Part shown: positions 20,907 to 32,607 of the stretch, piece by piece
Layout of the letters: each line of letters begins with the position of its first letter
Position numbering within the stretch: the stretch's first letter is position 1
Assembly (NCBI GenBank): GCA_937625935.1
Contig: OW569389.1
Coordinates: 335,694 to 399,693 of the forward strand
Source of the DNA: Tetramitus jugosus
Taxonomy: Eukaryota; Heterolobosea; Eutetramitea; Acrasida; Vahlkampfiidae
Direction: 5' to 3'
Length of the DNA stretch: 64,000 nt
Position numbers and translations under genes: made by a program
Notes under the pieces: model-generated
Database searches by the model: none
Seen by the model: the letters and a program-made list of their open reading frames with translations, nothing else
What the model was told of the DNA's origin: nothing

Positions 20907-21188
20907 AGGGAAGCTCAGTTGTTGTTGTTGTATGAAAAGAATTGCAAAGATGTTTTATCCCTCATTGCCCAAATTCAAATCTACAATAAACTGTTTCTTG
21001 GGGACTGTTGGAAAAGAATTCCCTGATTGCAGGATGAACCACAGTAGCAATTTTGTAAAAATGTAATAGTTTTTTATCAATATTGTTATTGTTGAAATGG
21101 AAGGAAATTTGATAATTTGATGATTGATTCATACATGGATAAGCAATAAATGTGTAACGAGACAAACAAGGCAAACAAGCAAGCACAT

Positions 21189-22660
21189 TTAAACGGTCCA
21201 AACACGCAAAGTAGTATCCCAAGAGGCAGAAACAAGAGCACAGCCGTTAGGACTGACCTGTACATGACTGACACTATTCTCGTGACCCACCAAAGTCTTC
21301 ACAGGCTTTGCAGTCATCGTATCCCAAGCAATAATCTTCTTGTCCTCATACGAAGTAAACATCATTCGTCCACTCTTACTAAAGCTCAAACTGGTCACAG
21401 GTTCCTTGACGAGCGTATCATCCTCAAACGTAGTCAACGTCTGATTCGCTCTCATATCAAACAAGCTACAAGTCTGATCCTCACTACCCGTTCCAATCAA
21501 CAATCCATTAGGGAAGAATCGAACCGAGTTGACATCACTCGTATGATGACCCGTAATGGTCTGAACACATTTTCCACTACGAATATCCCACACTTTTGCA
21601 CTCTTGTCGCAACTACCAGAAACAAGCATGTTGTGATCCGGAGAAATATTCACATTCATCACATCACCCAAATGACCTGTAAATTTGGTCAGGACTTGAC
21701 CCATTTCGATATCCCAATGCATACAACTCTGATCACCAGACGATGTAATAATATGACGATCACTAATAAACTCGCAATCACTCAAATAACCATTGTGAGC
21801 CACCAGTGATTTACTGACCTTGATATCAGACATGTCATTGAGTGCAGCAGCACTGTGAGCTACAGATGTATGATTACTATTGTTGTTCATCATTGAATTT
21901 TGAACATTGTTATTATTATTGTTGTTATTATTATTATTATTGCTATTGTTGTTATTGTTATTATTCATGTTATGGTTACTACTGTTGATATTGTTGTTAC
22001 TAGTGTTACCTCCAGTGCCAATCGTACTTGCCAAATTGTTAATATTAAAAATGCTGCACGTGTTGTCCAATCCACCACATGCTACCATGTTACCTGATGG
22101 TGCAAACGCACATGTCATGATCCAGTTACTGGTCAGTGGAATAGAGTGAATCTTGTATGTGGTTTTTGCGTTCCAGACAATCATACGACCGTCTTGACTG
22201 GCAGAGACGAGATGAGTGTTGTCTGCACACCAATCCACACAGTAAATTTTACTCAAGTGACCCTTGAGAACGCTCTTGCATCTCATATTGTGCAAATTCA
22301 ATGGTTTGCTACTAGTAAAGTCTTGCACTGTGTATTTTTGTATGATAAAATTTGTATGTCATCGTTGGTTAGTTGATGATGAATAGAGGAGAAAAGAATT
22401 TTTTTTTGTATGTTAGCTTTTTTGACATTTCAACGTCGAAAAAAAAGCAATGTAGCTTTGTAGCTATGTAGATGATAGTGAGAGAGATACGTACAGCTTG
22501 CATCATTGTTTGCTTGCTTTGCTTTTTCAATTTGGTCCTTCAATGCCTTGGCATCTTTTTTTGCTTGGTCAATTGCTTGTGGCAATTCGTTTGGACTAAT
22601 TTTTCTCACTTGTTCTTCGACGGACTCTGAGACAACGATTCCTCGCTTGGCACTTGACAT
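21189..22660 (-). CDS. GNB: Heterotrimeric G-protein beta subunit (two exons)
   Basis: 434 residues after splicing. Exon 1 is 22495-22660, exon 2 is 21189-22327, and the 167-bp intron is GT-AG. The junction restores ANNDASLQDF. Exon 1 encodes the N-terminal coiled coil that pairs with G-gamma (LPQAIDQAKKDAKALKDQIEKA). Exon 2 holds seven WD40 blades, with RCKSVLKGHLSKIYCVDW, the GGLDNTCSIFN blade, FTGHLGDVMNVNISPD, GSCDKSAKVWDIRSGKC and the terminal LRVWTV. Between blades 2 and 3 lies an Asn-rich insert (about residues 160-205) that canonical Gbeta lacks. Gbeta-gamma anchors G-alpha and signals to effectors at the plasma membrane. The RGS-START gene in this window acts in the same pathway. Confidence 0.93.
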
Positions 22661-23046
22661 GATTTTTTTTTCTGTTGTTGTTGTTGTTGGTTGCTGTTTT
22701 ATTCAAACTTTTGTTTTTTTGCACGTATGAGTGTTTCGTTAGAATTCTGCTTCAGTTGTTGTTGTTTGACTAGGAGGAAATTTGACAGTCGCCGGTTGAT
22801 GTTACCCCTATTAAAGTGAGGTGTTGCTTGGAACTGTTGACAGCTATCAAATGTCATTACCGGGATCGGTGTTTACGCTCGGAAAAATGAATAATTCTGA
22901 CAACTGAAGAAAAATCTTTTTCATGCAGAGCGCTCATTTACGTTTAGAAAGATATCTGTGTGCGAGAGACCAGACCTGTGCGTGATCCGCTGCGAATACA
23001 GTAAACACCGCGAACAAAAGAAACAGGTTGAGGAGAAACAACAAAT
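22661..23046. other. Intergenic region upstream of Gbeta
   Basis: 386 bp that includes the Gbeta leader (A9-TC-ATG preceded by CAA repeats on the minus strand) and the 3' flank of the LARP gene. No other feature was recognised. Confidence 0.45.
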
Positions 23047-25249
23047 TTACTCATTCTGTTGCAAAATAGAAGCATAAGAGAATGAGGAGCTTTGTGCCTT
23101 GTTCTCAGAAGTTGCAGTGCTCACTGGTGATTCCTTCTTCTCAACAACAGGCTTCTTCTCCTTGATGGCTGCTGGCTTTTCTGCCTTCTCAACCTTCTCT
23201 GGCTTTTCTGCCTTCTTCTTTGGAGCGGCTGGTTGATCCTTCTTTGGGGCAACTGGCTTTTGTTGCTTGTCTTCCATCTTCTTTGGCTCTGGTCTGTGTG
23301 GTTCTGGTCTGATCAATGCACCAGAAGCAGCAGCTGGGGAGGCTGGTGAAGCTCTAGAGTCTCCTCTCTTTCTTCCAACGATATCGGATGCCTTGACATT
23401 AGAGTTACGTCTCTTTCTGTGTGGCAACAAGTGCTCGTTTGAGATTTCTGGAGTCTTAATGTCTCTAGCAGTGATAGCAGCTTCGGCAAAGGAGATCATA
23501 GTCGATTCCATGACGGATTCTGGGCTAGTAGCATCAACAACAGGAACACCCTGATCAGGTGGGCTCATCAAAACCATTTCGGCATGAGGCTCAGTGCGCA
23601 AAACATCGCAATCAGCAGGCAAATCAGTTGGTCTGACCAAATCCTTAACAATAGTTGCATATGCATCGAGAACAACTTGCTTGTTGTACTTGATGTATTC
23701 ATCACCGCAATAGCCAGTCTTCGACCGTTCAGCAACAGGCATAGAAGGAAGTGGTGGGAAGTTCTTGGCGCTGTCAATAGTTGGTATTGGTTGTTGAGGA
23801 ACTGTCTTTGGCTTTCTAACACCCTTCTTGATTGGTGTAGTGGTGGAAGAAGATGGCACACGTGCGTTTGGAGCGACTCCCTTTTGGTAGGTGGATGGAA
23901 CGCTCTGTGGAGCTTGACCGCCTGTCCTTGGTTGAGGAGCTTGTCTTTGTTGTTGTTGTGGGCTGGTTGGTGCAGCGCCAGATGATTGGTTGGTTGCCTT
24001 TGGTGCTTGTGGTCTTGATCCTCCAGTGGTTGCGTTCACATTGGCAGCAGGAACATTGTTGTTAACAAATGGTGCTTGCTTGGTTGGTCCATTCTTGTTC
24101 TTTGGGTTGTAGTAGTCACGGCCTCCGACTCTAGCATTTCTTGGGCCAGCATTGTTGTTGTTGGATCTTCTTGGACCGCCTGTTCCTCTTGGGGCACCAC
24201 CATTGTTTCTAAAGTGTGGGTTTCTTCTGTTGTCTCCAAAGTTTTGGCGTGGGTATGCTGGATAGCCTCCTTGTTGTTGTGTGGCTGGGTATGAACTCTT
24301 CAACAAATTGTCAGACTTGATACGTGCTTGAATTGTCTTGTCCTGGAATGTCTTTCCTCTAATGAAATCAAGTGCTTCCAAAGCTTGCTCATCAGTCTCA
24401 AAACCAATGAACCAGGTATCACCGATATCACTTCTTATAGTTTGTGGCAAATTGTTCTGGTCAAAGATTTGTTTCACTTCCTATTAATTTTGTTTGTTGA
24501 TCAAAAAGTGAACTCGTGGTTAGAAACTGATAAATCATCATTCATAGTGTGTGCGCGAGTCATGGAGTGAGCGACATGCATTTCTCTCTATCCGATGCGA
24601 AAAAAACAAAATAATCTCCCAAATCAAGCGTTCATCATTTTCTTCATCAAAAGAAAAAAAAGTACATGGTCTTGCTCCTCTCTCGCTCACACACACTCGC
24701 TCAACTAGACACAAAAAACATCGACATTCATACCTCTTCTGGTGTGGATGATGGAATATCACGCAAAATGACAGTGTTTCGTGAAACTGTGAAGTTTGGT
24801 TTGATTTTAGAGCTGGTTTCGTCCAATGTGACATGTGTTGATGACTTGATTGCCTCAACGATCAATGCTGGATCTTCAGTCAAAGTCTTCATCATTTTGA
24901 ATCCAGCAATAATTTCAACAGGTACAAACATATCCTTGTTCATATGCGATACTAGGAATGGATCATTGTTCAAATTTTGTCGTGAAAAGTAGTATTCTAC
25001 TTGCTTGCGGATGGCTTCCAATAGCTCTTCACCTTCTGTTCCATGCAATGATTGTGATTCGAGTGATCAATAATATGTGAACGAAAAAAAAAGCAAATGT
25101 TAGTAAGAGAGGATTCAACAACAACATGTGAATGGTTAAGTAAGTAGAAAGAGACACGAACCAAGCTTCTTTGTGTTTTCTTGAGTAGCGGTGGTGTTAA
25201 CTTGTTCTTCTTGTGGAACGATGGTGGTAGTATTGTCTTCAGAGCTCAT
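23047..25249 (-). CDS. LARP4: La-related protein, LARP4-like (three exons)
   Basis: 607 residues after splicing. Exon 1 is 25162-25249, exon 2 is 24734-25035 and exon 3 is 23047-24480. Both introns (126 and 253 bp) are GT-AG and keep frame. The La motif is EAIRKQVEYYFSRQNLNND...MFVPVEIIAGF, followed by a VILRDIPSSTPEE strand and an RRM-like half (DTWFIGFETDEQALEALDFI, ending TIQARIKSDNL). That LAM-RRM pair and the linking 'VILR.IP..TP' are LARP4/4B features. LARP4 binds poly(A) tails and PABP and stabilises mRNA. The C-terminal half is disordered: Asn/Gly/Arg-rich (RGG-like, about 220-280), Gln/Pro-rich, then Lys/Glu/Ala-rich. The final 'SSSFSYASILQQNE' recalls a short interaction motif. Confidence 0.85.
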
Positions 25250-25935
25250 GCTTATTATTATTATTTTTGTAGTTGGCAGATGATAGATGCGCGCTTATTA
25301 TTTGTTGTTGTTGTTGTTGGGTGGTGGACGATTTGAACACTAGTTGTTGTTGTTATTGATGCTTTTTTGCTTGTTTTTGATTTTCTCCAATGATGATAAC
25401 TTTTCGTTTCAGAATAATAATATTTGAATTTTTATATTCTAATATTATACGAAAGAGAGATGAGAGAGAAGTTTCAAATAGTTCTTTTGGTTTTTTGTTT
25501 TCCAATCAAAAAAAATGGAATTACGTGTGTCTGTCGCCTTTTTGCGTTGTGTGTGAATTTCGAGTTGCTCTTTATTTTTCGTCGCGAAATTGCATCCAAC
25601 TTTACAATAAAAAAAATTCCACACACATAGACCTTGGTCAACCCTGAAGGATAGCTGAGAGCAAGGCTCGGAAATGCAAACACGTGACAGCCAAGCACGT
25701 AATGGCTTGGATACCCATAATCATCGAATGAACCACATTCACCTTTGACTGACATACTGTCCTCGTTCGTTGCTGTAGAGTCCTACCACTTTAGAGGTGA
25801 ACCTTCGTGGATGTCAAGAAACGTTGACAACAGAACACAATTCCCACGAAGTCTGGATGCAGCTATCCAACTCGGGCAAACACCCAAAAATTTTGTCGGG
25901 ATTAAAGCTGTAGAAACAAAACATCCAAACAACAA
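25250..25935. other. Divergent intergenic region, LARP4 / membrane protein
   Basis: 686 bp holding the LARP4 leader, which on the minus strand includes a CAACAACAACAACAAC run near 25300, and the promoter of the plus-strand membrane protein. The frames at 25390-25647 and 25745-26080 have no recognisable domains. Confidence 0.45.
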
Positions 25936-27363
25936 ATGCCCAAACTCCACTCATTCACATCTCTCCTGTTACTTCTCTCACTATCCCTCCTCTTTTTCAC
26001 TTGTCACACATTGGCCAATGTCCAACAAACTCACAACAACAATAATGCCGCCAAAAATTCTCCTTTTGCAATGGACATGAACGATTTTTTCACTAGTAGC
26101 AACAGCAACAACATTTCAACCATTTTGACATCTCAACAAATTTGTTCAACCAACAGTGCAAGTCACACCAAGGCTCACAAACGAACAGCCACTCAATTCC
26201 TTCAAGTAATGAACGGATGTCACATGGACACATCAAACAATGAAATTCTATATCGAACATCAAAGCTATTGATTGATTGGTTCAGTCCAACTGTGATTAC
26301 AAGTGTCATTTTTGTGTTTATCATGGTTTTACCATGGATCATGAGTGTGTATGATGATGAACAGAAAACGACTGAAAATATGAGTCGATTTGCGCATTAT
26401 ACACTTGTTGCATGTGATTTGATGTTTCGAATCTCGTGGGTTACTGCGTTTGGAGCATGGTTGTTAGCTGTGTTTAGACAAGCTTCACCTTGTTCCTGTT
26501 CTCAACACATTTATGCTTCACCTGCTTCATCATCGTCATCGTTGTTTTTAGCTTCTTCGGATGAAATGATTTTGTTGGGTCAAACAGCAGAAAAAGTTGT
26601 TGGTTACGTGTTTGGTATGCCCAATGTTCACGTCTTGGTCACTACTGTGCTCTCTCTGCATGCCATTCAGAGAATGAGTATTCCTATCGGAGGTTTTCTA
26701 TTGTTGGTGATGCCGGTGGCGGCAGTTTTTTCTGGAATGGCAAGCACAGGTCAAGTCATTGCCGCTTTTTTTATTGCTATTCCGTTGCACTTTTATCAAA
26801 CGTTGACTCCGCAGTGGTTGCGCTTGGTTGACTTTGCGTTCAATTTGTTCTCTGGAGTGCTCGTGTTGCCGCTCGTCAAACATTTTTACTTGTCTCAGGA
26901 TTTTGCCTTTTCTGAAATGTTTTTCGAAGGAGTGATCATGCAAGTGTTTTCATTGGTTGTGATCATTGTATTCTTCTCGCTCGGTTTTCTCAAGATTACA
27001 ATCAAGAGACCCATTTATGAGAGCAGTCCACTGGATATTCAACATTTGAGAATGAGATTGACACCGGAGCAAAAGCAGTTAATGGAGGGAGAGCAAATGG
27101 GGTATGATCACTCGGATTATGCAAATACTTCGTCACCATCGTCCTCTCTGCTATCTTCTTCGTCAAGACGTGGCTCCATGTCGTTGGCATCTGCTGGTTA
27201 CTCGTACGATGAAGGTCACGTGTTTAGTGTTTTGTACGCTTATCCAATGATTCTTTATGCGATTGCACTGGGAACATTCTTGCTTGTGGCAGCATTCAAG
27301 GTTGCTGCTGTAAAGTACTTGGATGAGATGCTTTCATTTGGTCAGAGCATTCATCACAAGTAG
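25936..27363 (+). CDS. Secretory-pathway polytopic membrane protein, 475 aa
   Basis: Has a clear signal peptide (residues 1-28, LLLLLSLSLLFFTCHTLA), an Asn/Ser/Thr-rich lumenal stretch with a cysteine pair, then at least six membrane segments. These include TVITSVIFVFIMVLPWIM, VLVTTVLSLHAIQRM, GGFLLLVMPVAAVFSGMA, VIAAFFIAIPLHFY, QVFSLVVIIVFFSLGFL and a last one near 440-462. The middle block (FGMPNVHVLVTTVLSL ... MASTGQVIAAFFIAIPLHF) is spaced like the membrane core of PAP2-type lipid phosphatases, but the PSGH and SRxxxxxH signatures are not intact. An enzymatic role is therefore unsupported. A Ser-rich cytosolic loop lies between the last two segments. Confidence 0.65.
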   Translation: MPKLHSFTSLLLLLSLSLLFFTCHTLANVQQTHNNNNAAKNSPFAMDMNDFFTSSNSNNISTILTSQQICSTNSASHTKAHKRTATQFLQVMNGCHMDTSNNEILYRTSKLLIDWFSPTVITSVIFVFIMVLPWIMSVYDDEQKTTENMSRFAHYTLVACDLMFRISWVTAFGAWLLAVFRQASPCSCSQHIYASPASSSSSLFLASSDEMILLGQTAEKVVGYVFGMPNVHVLVTTVLSLHAIQRMSIPIGGFLLLVMPVAAVFSGMASTGQVIAAFFIAIPLHFYQTLTPQWLRLVDFAFNLFSGVLVLPLVKHFYLSQDFAFSEMFFEGVIMQVFSLVVIIVFFSLGFLKITIKRPIYESSPLDIQHLRMRLTPEQKQLMEGEQMGYDHSDYANTSSPSSSLLSSSSRRGSMSLASAGYSYDEGHVFSVLYAYPMILYAIALGTFLLVAAFKVAAVKYLDEMLSFGQSIHHK

Positions 27364-27662
27364 AGCTCCATTATTGAGTTAGAACTTTAATTTCTTTTTA
27401 TACAATTGGATAGAGTATTTATTGACTGTACAGAACAGAATATGAATGAGACTAATATGAAAATAAATAACAACAACAAGAAACGAAGCTTTGGATGAGT
27501 GAGATCCTCATTGCTTTGTTTCCAACTTCCCTCGAGACCAGAACTAAGGTCCTTGACAAAAATCAAAACAAAGAGCTTGCATTCTTCTCTGATTTGTTTT
27601 TCACAACACAGATTCCAAAAAACAACGAAACAAGAAACACACATTGGATCAAGTGTTGAAAG

Positions 27663-28439
27663 ATGAAGGTCATTGCAGTTACTGGTGGAATTGCATGTGG
27701 TAAGAGCACCGTTACCAAAGAAATGGCTCAAATACCAAACGTCCGCATTGTTGATGCCGATCTGATTGCCAGACAGGCACTCGCAGTTGGTTCACCTCCC
27801 TATTTGAAGCTAAGGTCCATGTTGAAGTCTAATGAAAAGTACAGAGATCAGTTTTCTCGTTTGTTTCATGAGGAGGAGGAAGATCAGGCAACCACACAAC
27901 AATTGGGTTCTGAATTGAAAGGAACAGTCAATAGAGAGCTCTTGGGAAAGTTTGTGTTTGCTGATGAGCAATTGAGACGTCAGTTGAACCATATTACTCA
28001 CTCTTGGATCCAAAAGCAGATTATCATGCAAATTCTGAGTGAATGGAGACAACACATGTTTAATACTGATCGTGTGGTTGTAATGGACATTCCCTTGTTG
28101 TTTGAAGCCGGATACATTTATCGGTTCATTGCTAGCAAGGTGATATGTGTTACGACGACGAGTGATTTGGAATTAAGGTGGCTCATGAAGAGAAACAATT
28201 TGTCAGAGACTGATGCAATGAATCGAATTCGTTCTCAGATGCCACTCGCTGTCAAGGAACAAAAATCGGATTATGTGATACGAAACACTGGCAGTTTGAG
28301 TGACTTACAATCTGAAACAAGGAGAGTGTTTATGAAATGCAAAAGAGAGGCAAGTTCCTTCGGTTCACGCACAATGAAATGTGCTGGTCTTGCAGCTGGT
28401 GTTGCGGGTGGTCTCTGGTATCTGAACAGTCGATTGTAA
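27663..28439 (+). CDS. coaE: Dephospho-CoA kinase with C-terminal membrane tail
   Basis: 258 residues. It catalyses the last step of coenzyme A synthesis, phosphorylation of dephospho-CoA by ATP. The P-loop is GGIACGKST (residues 8-16), followed by VDADLIAR, the FADEQLRRQLNHITH lid helix, VVMDIPLLFEAG and the RIRSQMPLAVKEQKSDYVIRN block, in canonical order. The C-terminal segment CAGLAAGVAGGLWYLNSRL is hydrophobic and could be a tail anchor, as in membrane-associated eukaryotic dephospho-CoA kinases. An insert near residues 72-90 (EEEEDQATTQQ) is not typical. Monofunctional, without the PPAT domain fused in animal CoA synthase. Confidence 0.93.
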   Translation: MKVIAVTGGIACGKSTVTKEMAQIPNVRIVDADLIARQALAVGSPPYLKLRSMLKSNEKYRDQFSRLFHEEEEDQATTQQLGSELKGTVNRELLGKFVFADEQLRRQLNHITHSWIQKQIIMQILSEWRQHMFNTDRVVVMDIPLLFEAGYIYRFIASKVICVTTTSDLELRWLMKRNNLSETDAMNRIRSQMPLAVKEQKSDYVIRNTGSLSDLQSETRRVFMKCKREASSFGSRTMKCAGLAAGVAGGLWYLNSRL

Positions 28440-28636
28440 ACTTGAGTGAGTACCTAAAGAGTTTACAATGTAAAACAAACCAACCATGGGCGCAAGAGCA
28501 CCTTGTTCCACACTTCTGCCCTTCACCCATCAAAAACTAAAATCACTGACATTTCACAAAGAAACACTTTGAAATAAAAATCAAACAACCAAAAAAGACA
28601 AGAATATCACTCGCTCACCAAACAAAATATCAAAAG

Positions 28637-29389
28637 ATGAATGCTGTTGTTGATTTTCGTTCACAAGGGATCCAATCCATTCAAGAATTGAAACATTTGA
28701 TTGAATTTGAACATTCAATCTATCCTAGCGCCAATTCCTCCGAGATTGAACGTGTCGTTTCTTCTTGGTACCTTCCCGCGCAAACTCAGAACCCGACTCT
28801 ACAGCTCGCTCACCGATTGGCGCGCGTGCTTTATGCAAATGACGACAATCGTCTTTTGGGCTACTACATGGTTCTTCCGTTGCATGAGAGTGCATATGAG
28901 GATTTGCTGCACGGTAGACTGACAGAGCTTGAAATTGGTCCACAACACTTGGTTGTTGATGCATCAAAGTGTTCTCGCATCGGTCTCCATGTGTATCACA
29001 TTGAAAAGTTTGGAAAGGACAAGTTGGGAGTTGGTTTCTCGACTCTTATGCTAAGATCGATTGGTCAGGTGTTGAGAGAGTTCTCTCACATACAAGTCAT
29101 TGGTTTCGGTGCTTATTGTGTCTCAGCGTCAGGTATTCAACTGTTTATGAATACTTGGAATTGTTATGAGATTGTATCGAGTGACAAGAACAGTGAAGAA
29201 GAGCACATTTTCATTGATAAGCGCACACGTGAGGTCAAGGTTGTTTCGTTCAGTCAAACCCAGTCACAGTCCATTTACCAAAAGTATGCTCATTTGCAAT
29301 ACATGCATCGCTGTAAGATGCTAGTGACTCGACCTGATCAGTTTTCTCCTGTTTGGCCATACTTACGATGCAATAGATCAAATTTATAA
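28637..29389 (+). CDS. GNAT-like N-acyltransferase, candidate
   Basis: 250 residues, soluble. The fold hints at GNAT: a central strand pair (RLLGYYMVLPLHE, then VYHIEKF), a helix (GFSTLMLRSIGQVLREF) and a late strand plus motif (IQVIGFGAYCVSASGIQLFMNTWNCYEI). 'SASGIQLFMN.W.CYE' is like the C-terminal part of acetyltransferases where the acceptor pocket forms. The classical Q/RxxGxG/A acetyl-CoA loop is not obvious. It may act on small molecules or on protein N-termini; neither can be read. Codon use fits the neighbours. Confidence 0.45.
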   Translation: MNAVVDFRSQGIQSIQELKHLIEFEHSIYPSANSSEIERVVSSWYLPAQTQNPTLQLAHRLARVLYANDDNRLLGYYMVLPLHESAYEDLLHGRLTELEIGPQHLVVDASKCSRIGLHVYHIEKFGKDKLGVGFSTLMLRSIGQVLREFSHIQVIGFGAYCVSASGIQLFMNTWNCYEIVSSDKNSEEEHIFIDKRTREVKVVSFSQTQSQSIYQKYAHLQYMHRCKMLVTRPDQFSPVWPYLRCNRSNL

Positions 29390-29433
29390 GTCAATACAAT
29401 CCCATTTTTTAATAACGAAAATAAATATCAAAA

Positions 29434-31749
29434 CTACAGCTCGGCCGTTGCTCCAGCAATTGCAATAGCAGCGGACTTGCCCTTAGCAGGACTCATGTTC
29501 CGTTGATTCTGGTTGCCAATCGAGGAAGGTGGCGAGTTCCCTGTCTTGTTGCTCTGCTCATTTCCATCGAATCCCCTGCTCCGGGTCATGGCATGCAACT
29601 TGTACAGCTCCAATTGTTGGTGATAGATAAGTTCTTGCTGTCTCAACAGTAATTGTTCCATTCGTAAGCACATGGCGGCATCTCTATCTTGAGCGTTCAT
29701 TCCTGAGAGTACGGCAGTATCGTCCGATCTCGTTGCACTCGTGCTACCACTACTACGAGCAGTGCTAAGAGAGTCATTGGGTGGAGATGTTCCTGGTACA
29801 GGTGCGGGTGTGTTCAATGTGCGACCTGGTCCCAACAAGGACGACGATGGTGGCCCATGTTGACTATAGTATGGAATATTCTTTTGTTGCATTTCCTTGT
29901 ACAGAGAGTACGGTGGTTGACTTCTATTGTACTGAGGATGATTGTAATCGTTCCAATTGTAGTCTACAGGCCTTCCCTCATCATACATCTCTTCATCAGA
30001 CTGCTGTTGTTGTGCACTTTCGCTCACATCATACAAATCTTCATTGTCAAAGTAGTCCACTTCTTTTGAAGATGAAGGAGAAGATGTGGCTGTTCGTTTG
30101 CGAGGTGACCGTTGAGTCCTGCTCCTGTTTGTGCTGCCAGCTGCAGTGAAGCGAGTGGTCGACTTGTTTTGTCGTACATCATCTTCCTCTTCTTCTTCAT
30201 CTTCCATGGATGATGTGTTGCCTTGTGCAGTTGAAGAAGATGCATTGGTGGTAGCAGAGGAGATTGGTGTCATGGGTTCATCATCTGAGCTACCACCAGC
30301 GACAGCATTTCCAGCACCACTCGTTTGAGTGCTACCCGTGGCAAATGCACTAAACATGGAGTCATACGAAGAGTGTGGTGTCGTGCTTGTTGCACTCGTA
30401 GGCGATTTGATCATGGTGTCACCAGATTCATCTTGTTGTTGTTGATTAGAAAAGAATGGTTGTCTATATCTCTTGAGTGGAGGCAATGGAGAGAGATCGT
30501 CCTTGTTTCGTGCATATGCCTTCTTCAATGGCAGATTATTCATCGGTTGTGGCGATGATTCCTTCTTCTTGATGTTATTGTTGGCTGCACTGTTGCTGCT
30601 ACTACTACTGCTGCTATTGGTCTTGAAACGTCCATAGGAATCTGAAGCTACACTGGGTGACAGTGGACTCTTGCTTCGATTGGAGGTGCTTTGCTTTGGT
30701 TTCTTGCTAGTAGGTGTTGGTGGCTTTCGACCACCAAGAGTCGTTGGAGAAGCACCACCAGTGTGAGGTGAAAAGTTTCCATTGCTTTGGCCACTGGTAG
30801 GAGTAGGAGGCTTTCTCTGAGCTCTATCCATTTCTAGTGGTCGTTGTTGACCATGTCTGCTCAAGTAGAGACCACACTTGTTGCAAAGTGTATGACCTTC
30901 GCTATCTTTTCTCCACAGCGGACTATTGGTTGCTTTACAATTGTGGCAAAAATTGGATGATTTGCTGCTGCGACCTCCGCTGGTGCTTGTGCTAGTGGTG
31001 GGAGACCTCTTCTTTTTCAATGTGGCAGATGGCGAGGATGACAGGGAGGACACAGGAGAGGCGGAGGATGAAGACGACGATGATGAACCAGGAACAGTTA
31101 AGCTATGCTGCTGTGATGAGGAGCTACTACTGGAAGAGCTGCTCGTTGTTTGATAAGGAACGGAAGGGGCACTGAATGGAGAGCTAGGGGTGCTGGGAGT
31201 CGTTGGCGTAATGGGAGTCGTACTCAGCGGACTTGCTCTACCAGTAGCGGGAAATAAATTAGCTCCGCCGACAGGCGTTGAGGGGGACATTTTGAGGCGC
31301 TTTGGAATAGGCAGGCCACTCGCAGCAATGTTACCAAAGGGAGAGACAGGAGACGACACAGATGGAGAGAAAGGACTGCTTGGAGCTACCATTGTTGATG
31401 CCTTGGAGGAAGTATCTAGCGAGCTTAATGGCTTGTTATGGAAGGGATGAGAATTTGAGCTTGAGCTGCTGCTACTGCGACTACTGGAAGAGCTACTGGA
31501 GATGAGTGGTGGTTGAAAGCTATTGACAGCAGTTGTTGTTGGTTGTGAAGGAGGAGGAACAACAGAGAGTACTGGTTGTTGACTCGTCGTCGTTGTTGAG
31601 CTTTTGTTGCTATAGTTGTTATTGTTGTTGGTATTGGGTGTTGCTGTTGTTGAGTGGTGACTTGTGCTGCTTGCAGCGCTGAGAATATTGGCAAAAATGC
31701 CATGATTGTTGTTGGAGGAGGCTTGTTTTTCTGATGGGTGGTTCGACAT
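29434..31749 (-). CDS. GATA-type zinc-finger transcription factor, 771 aa
   Basis: One GATA finger at about residues 265-300: C-x2-C-(18)-C-x2-C with [16 protein letters not shown] and [13 protein letters not shown], the plant/fungal/protist 18-residue-loop type. GATA factors bind (A/T)GATA(A/G) in promoters. The rest is disordered: Ser-rich and Ser/Thr/Pro-rich N-terminus, a basic stretch after the finger, acidic runs near 530 (EDEEEEEDD), and a Gln-rich helix near the end ([26 protein letters not shown], about 700-725) that could oligomerise. The Ser-rich blocks are largely AGC/TCA/TCG repeats. The low-complexity parts would evolve quickly, so homologues will align only at the finger. Confidence 0.85.
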   Translation of the reverse strand: MSNHPSEKQASSNNNHGIFANILSAASSTSHHSTTATPNTNNNNNYSNKSSTTTTSQQPVLSVVPPPSQPTTTAVNSFQPPLISSSSSSSRSSSSSSSNSHPFHNKPLSSLDTSSKASTMVAPSSPFSPSVSSPVSPFGNIAASGLPIPKRLKMSPSTPVGGANLFPATGRASPLSTTPITPTTPSTPSSPFSAPSVPYQTTSSSSSSSSSSQQHSLTVPGSSSSSSSSASPVSSLSSSPSATLKKKRSPTTSTSTSGGRSSKSSNFCHNCKATNSPLWRKDSEGHTLCNKCGLYLSRHGQQRPLEMDRAQRKPPTPTSGQSNGNFSPHTGGASPTTLGGRKPPTPTSKKPKQSTSNRSKSPLSPSVASDSYGRFKTNSSSSSSSNSAANNNIKKKESSPQPMNNLPLKKAYARNKDDLSPLPPLKRYRQPFFSNQQQQDESGDTMIKSPTSATSTTPHSSYDSMFSAFATGSTQTSGAGNAVAGGSSDDEPMTPISSATTNASSSTAQGNTSSMEDEEEEEDDVRQNKSTTRFTAAGSTNRSRTQRSPRKRTATSSPSSSKEVDYFDNEDLYDVSESAQQQQSDEEMYDEGRPVDYNWNDYNHPQYNRSQPPYSLYKEMQQKNIPYYSQHGPPSSSLLGPGRTLNTPAPVPGTSPPNDSLSTARSSGSTSATRSDDTAVLSGMNAQDRDAAMCLRMEQLLLRQQELIYHQQLELYKLHAMTRSRGFDGNEQSNKTGNSPPSSIGNQNQRNMSPAKGKSAAIAIAGATAEL

Positions 31750-32607
31750 GTTTTTGAGATAAATAGTAAGGTAGTTTTTGGTTCTGTGGATTGATCTCTC
31801 TTATCTGTGTGTGAGTATAGAAGAAGCGGGAGAGGAGGTGTTAAAAAATTTTGATGGTGTGTGAAGTGTGTGTTGAGATCTGATGATCTGGTGCTTCTCT
31901 TCTGGGTGGAAAGCGAGTCGGGAGATTGAGGAATAGGGTACGTCCGTCAAGTCAAGGGAATTTTTCTGCGGCACAGAGAGAGCTAAGGAGCTTTGGGCCA
32001 AGATAATATCGAGTTGCTGGTTTTTGTTTGTTCTTGTTTGTTTCTTCTTGTTGTGAGCCAGGTTGATCAAATGTTTTGACAGAATGAATAAGGATGGGAC
32101 CAAAGTTGGGAACACAGACAAGGAGGTTTCGTTTAGATTAGGTCGTTTGTTGTCTGTTTTGTGCGTGTTAGCCGACAAAGATCTCGCCTCACCAACGACG
32201 AAAAGCTCAAAGTTTTTATTCAAGAAGATTCTCGGACTATTTCATGACAACTCGTTGTCAGTGTCAAAAACCTCCGAGACGATCTGGAGGCCGTTGAAGT
32301 ACGAGATTTGATTTTACATGTGCCAGTAACAGATCTATTCGATTGGCGTTGCTGCCCGGGGAAGAAGAGAATAAAAGATATTCTGAAGCTTTGCCACAGA
32401 CAGCAACAGTTCAGGATCAGATATTATCCAGAAACTTCGCAGGTGTACTTGATGACGAATATTTCTTTGAAAGGTCGTCAAAACCAATCTTTCCAAATCT
32501 TCGTCGTGACATCTTATTGCCAGTTAATGAGACTAAAATCTCACTGTTTTTTCACACACAGAATAACATGATGAAAGTAATAAAGAATAAATAAAAAGTA
32601 ACTTTAC
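31750..32607. other. Intergenic region between GATA factor and nicotinamidase-like gene
   Basis: 858 bp. It contains the GATA gene promoter and the 3' flank of the hydrolase. The plus-strand frames at 32063-32571 and the minus-strand frame 31801-32223 have no domains and no codon-use signal I trust. Nothing further is called. Confidence 0.4.

Noticed and set aside
21900-22149. Poly-Leu and poly-Ile/Val frames opposite the Gbeta gene
   Set aside because: They are the antisense of the Asn codon run in the Gbeta insert.
25745-26080. 111-codon plus-strand frame overlapping the start of the membrane protein
   Set aside because: The other frame has an evident signal peptide and membrane segments, and this one has no feature.
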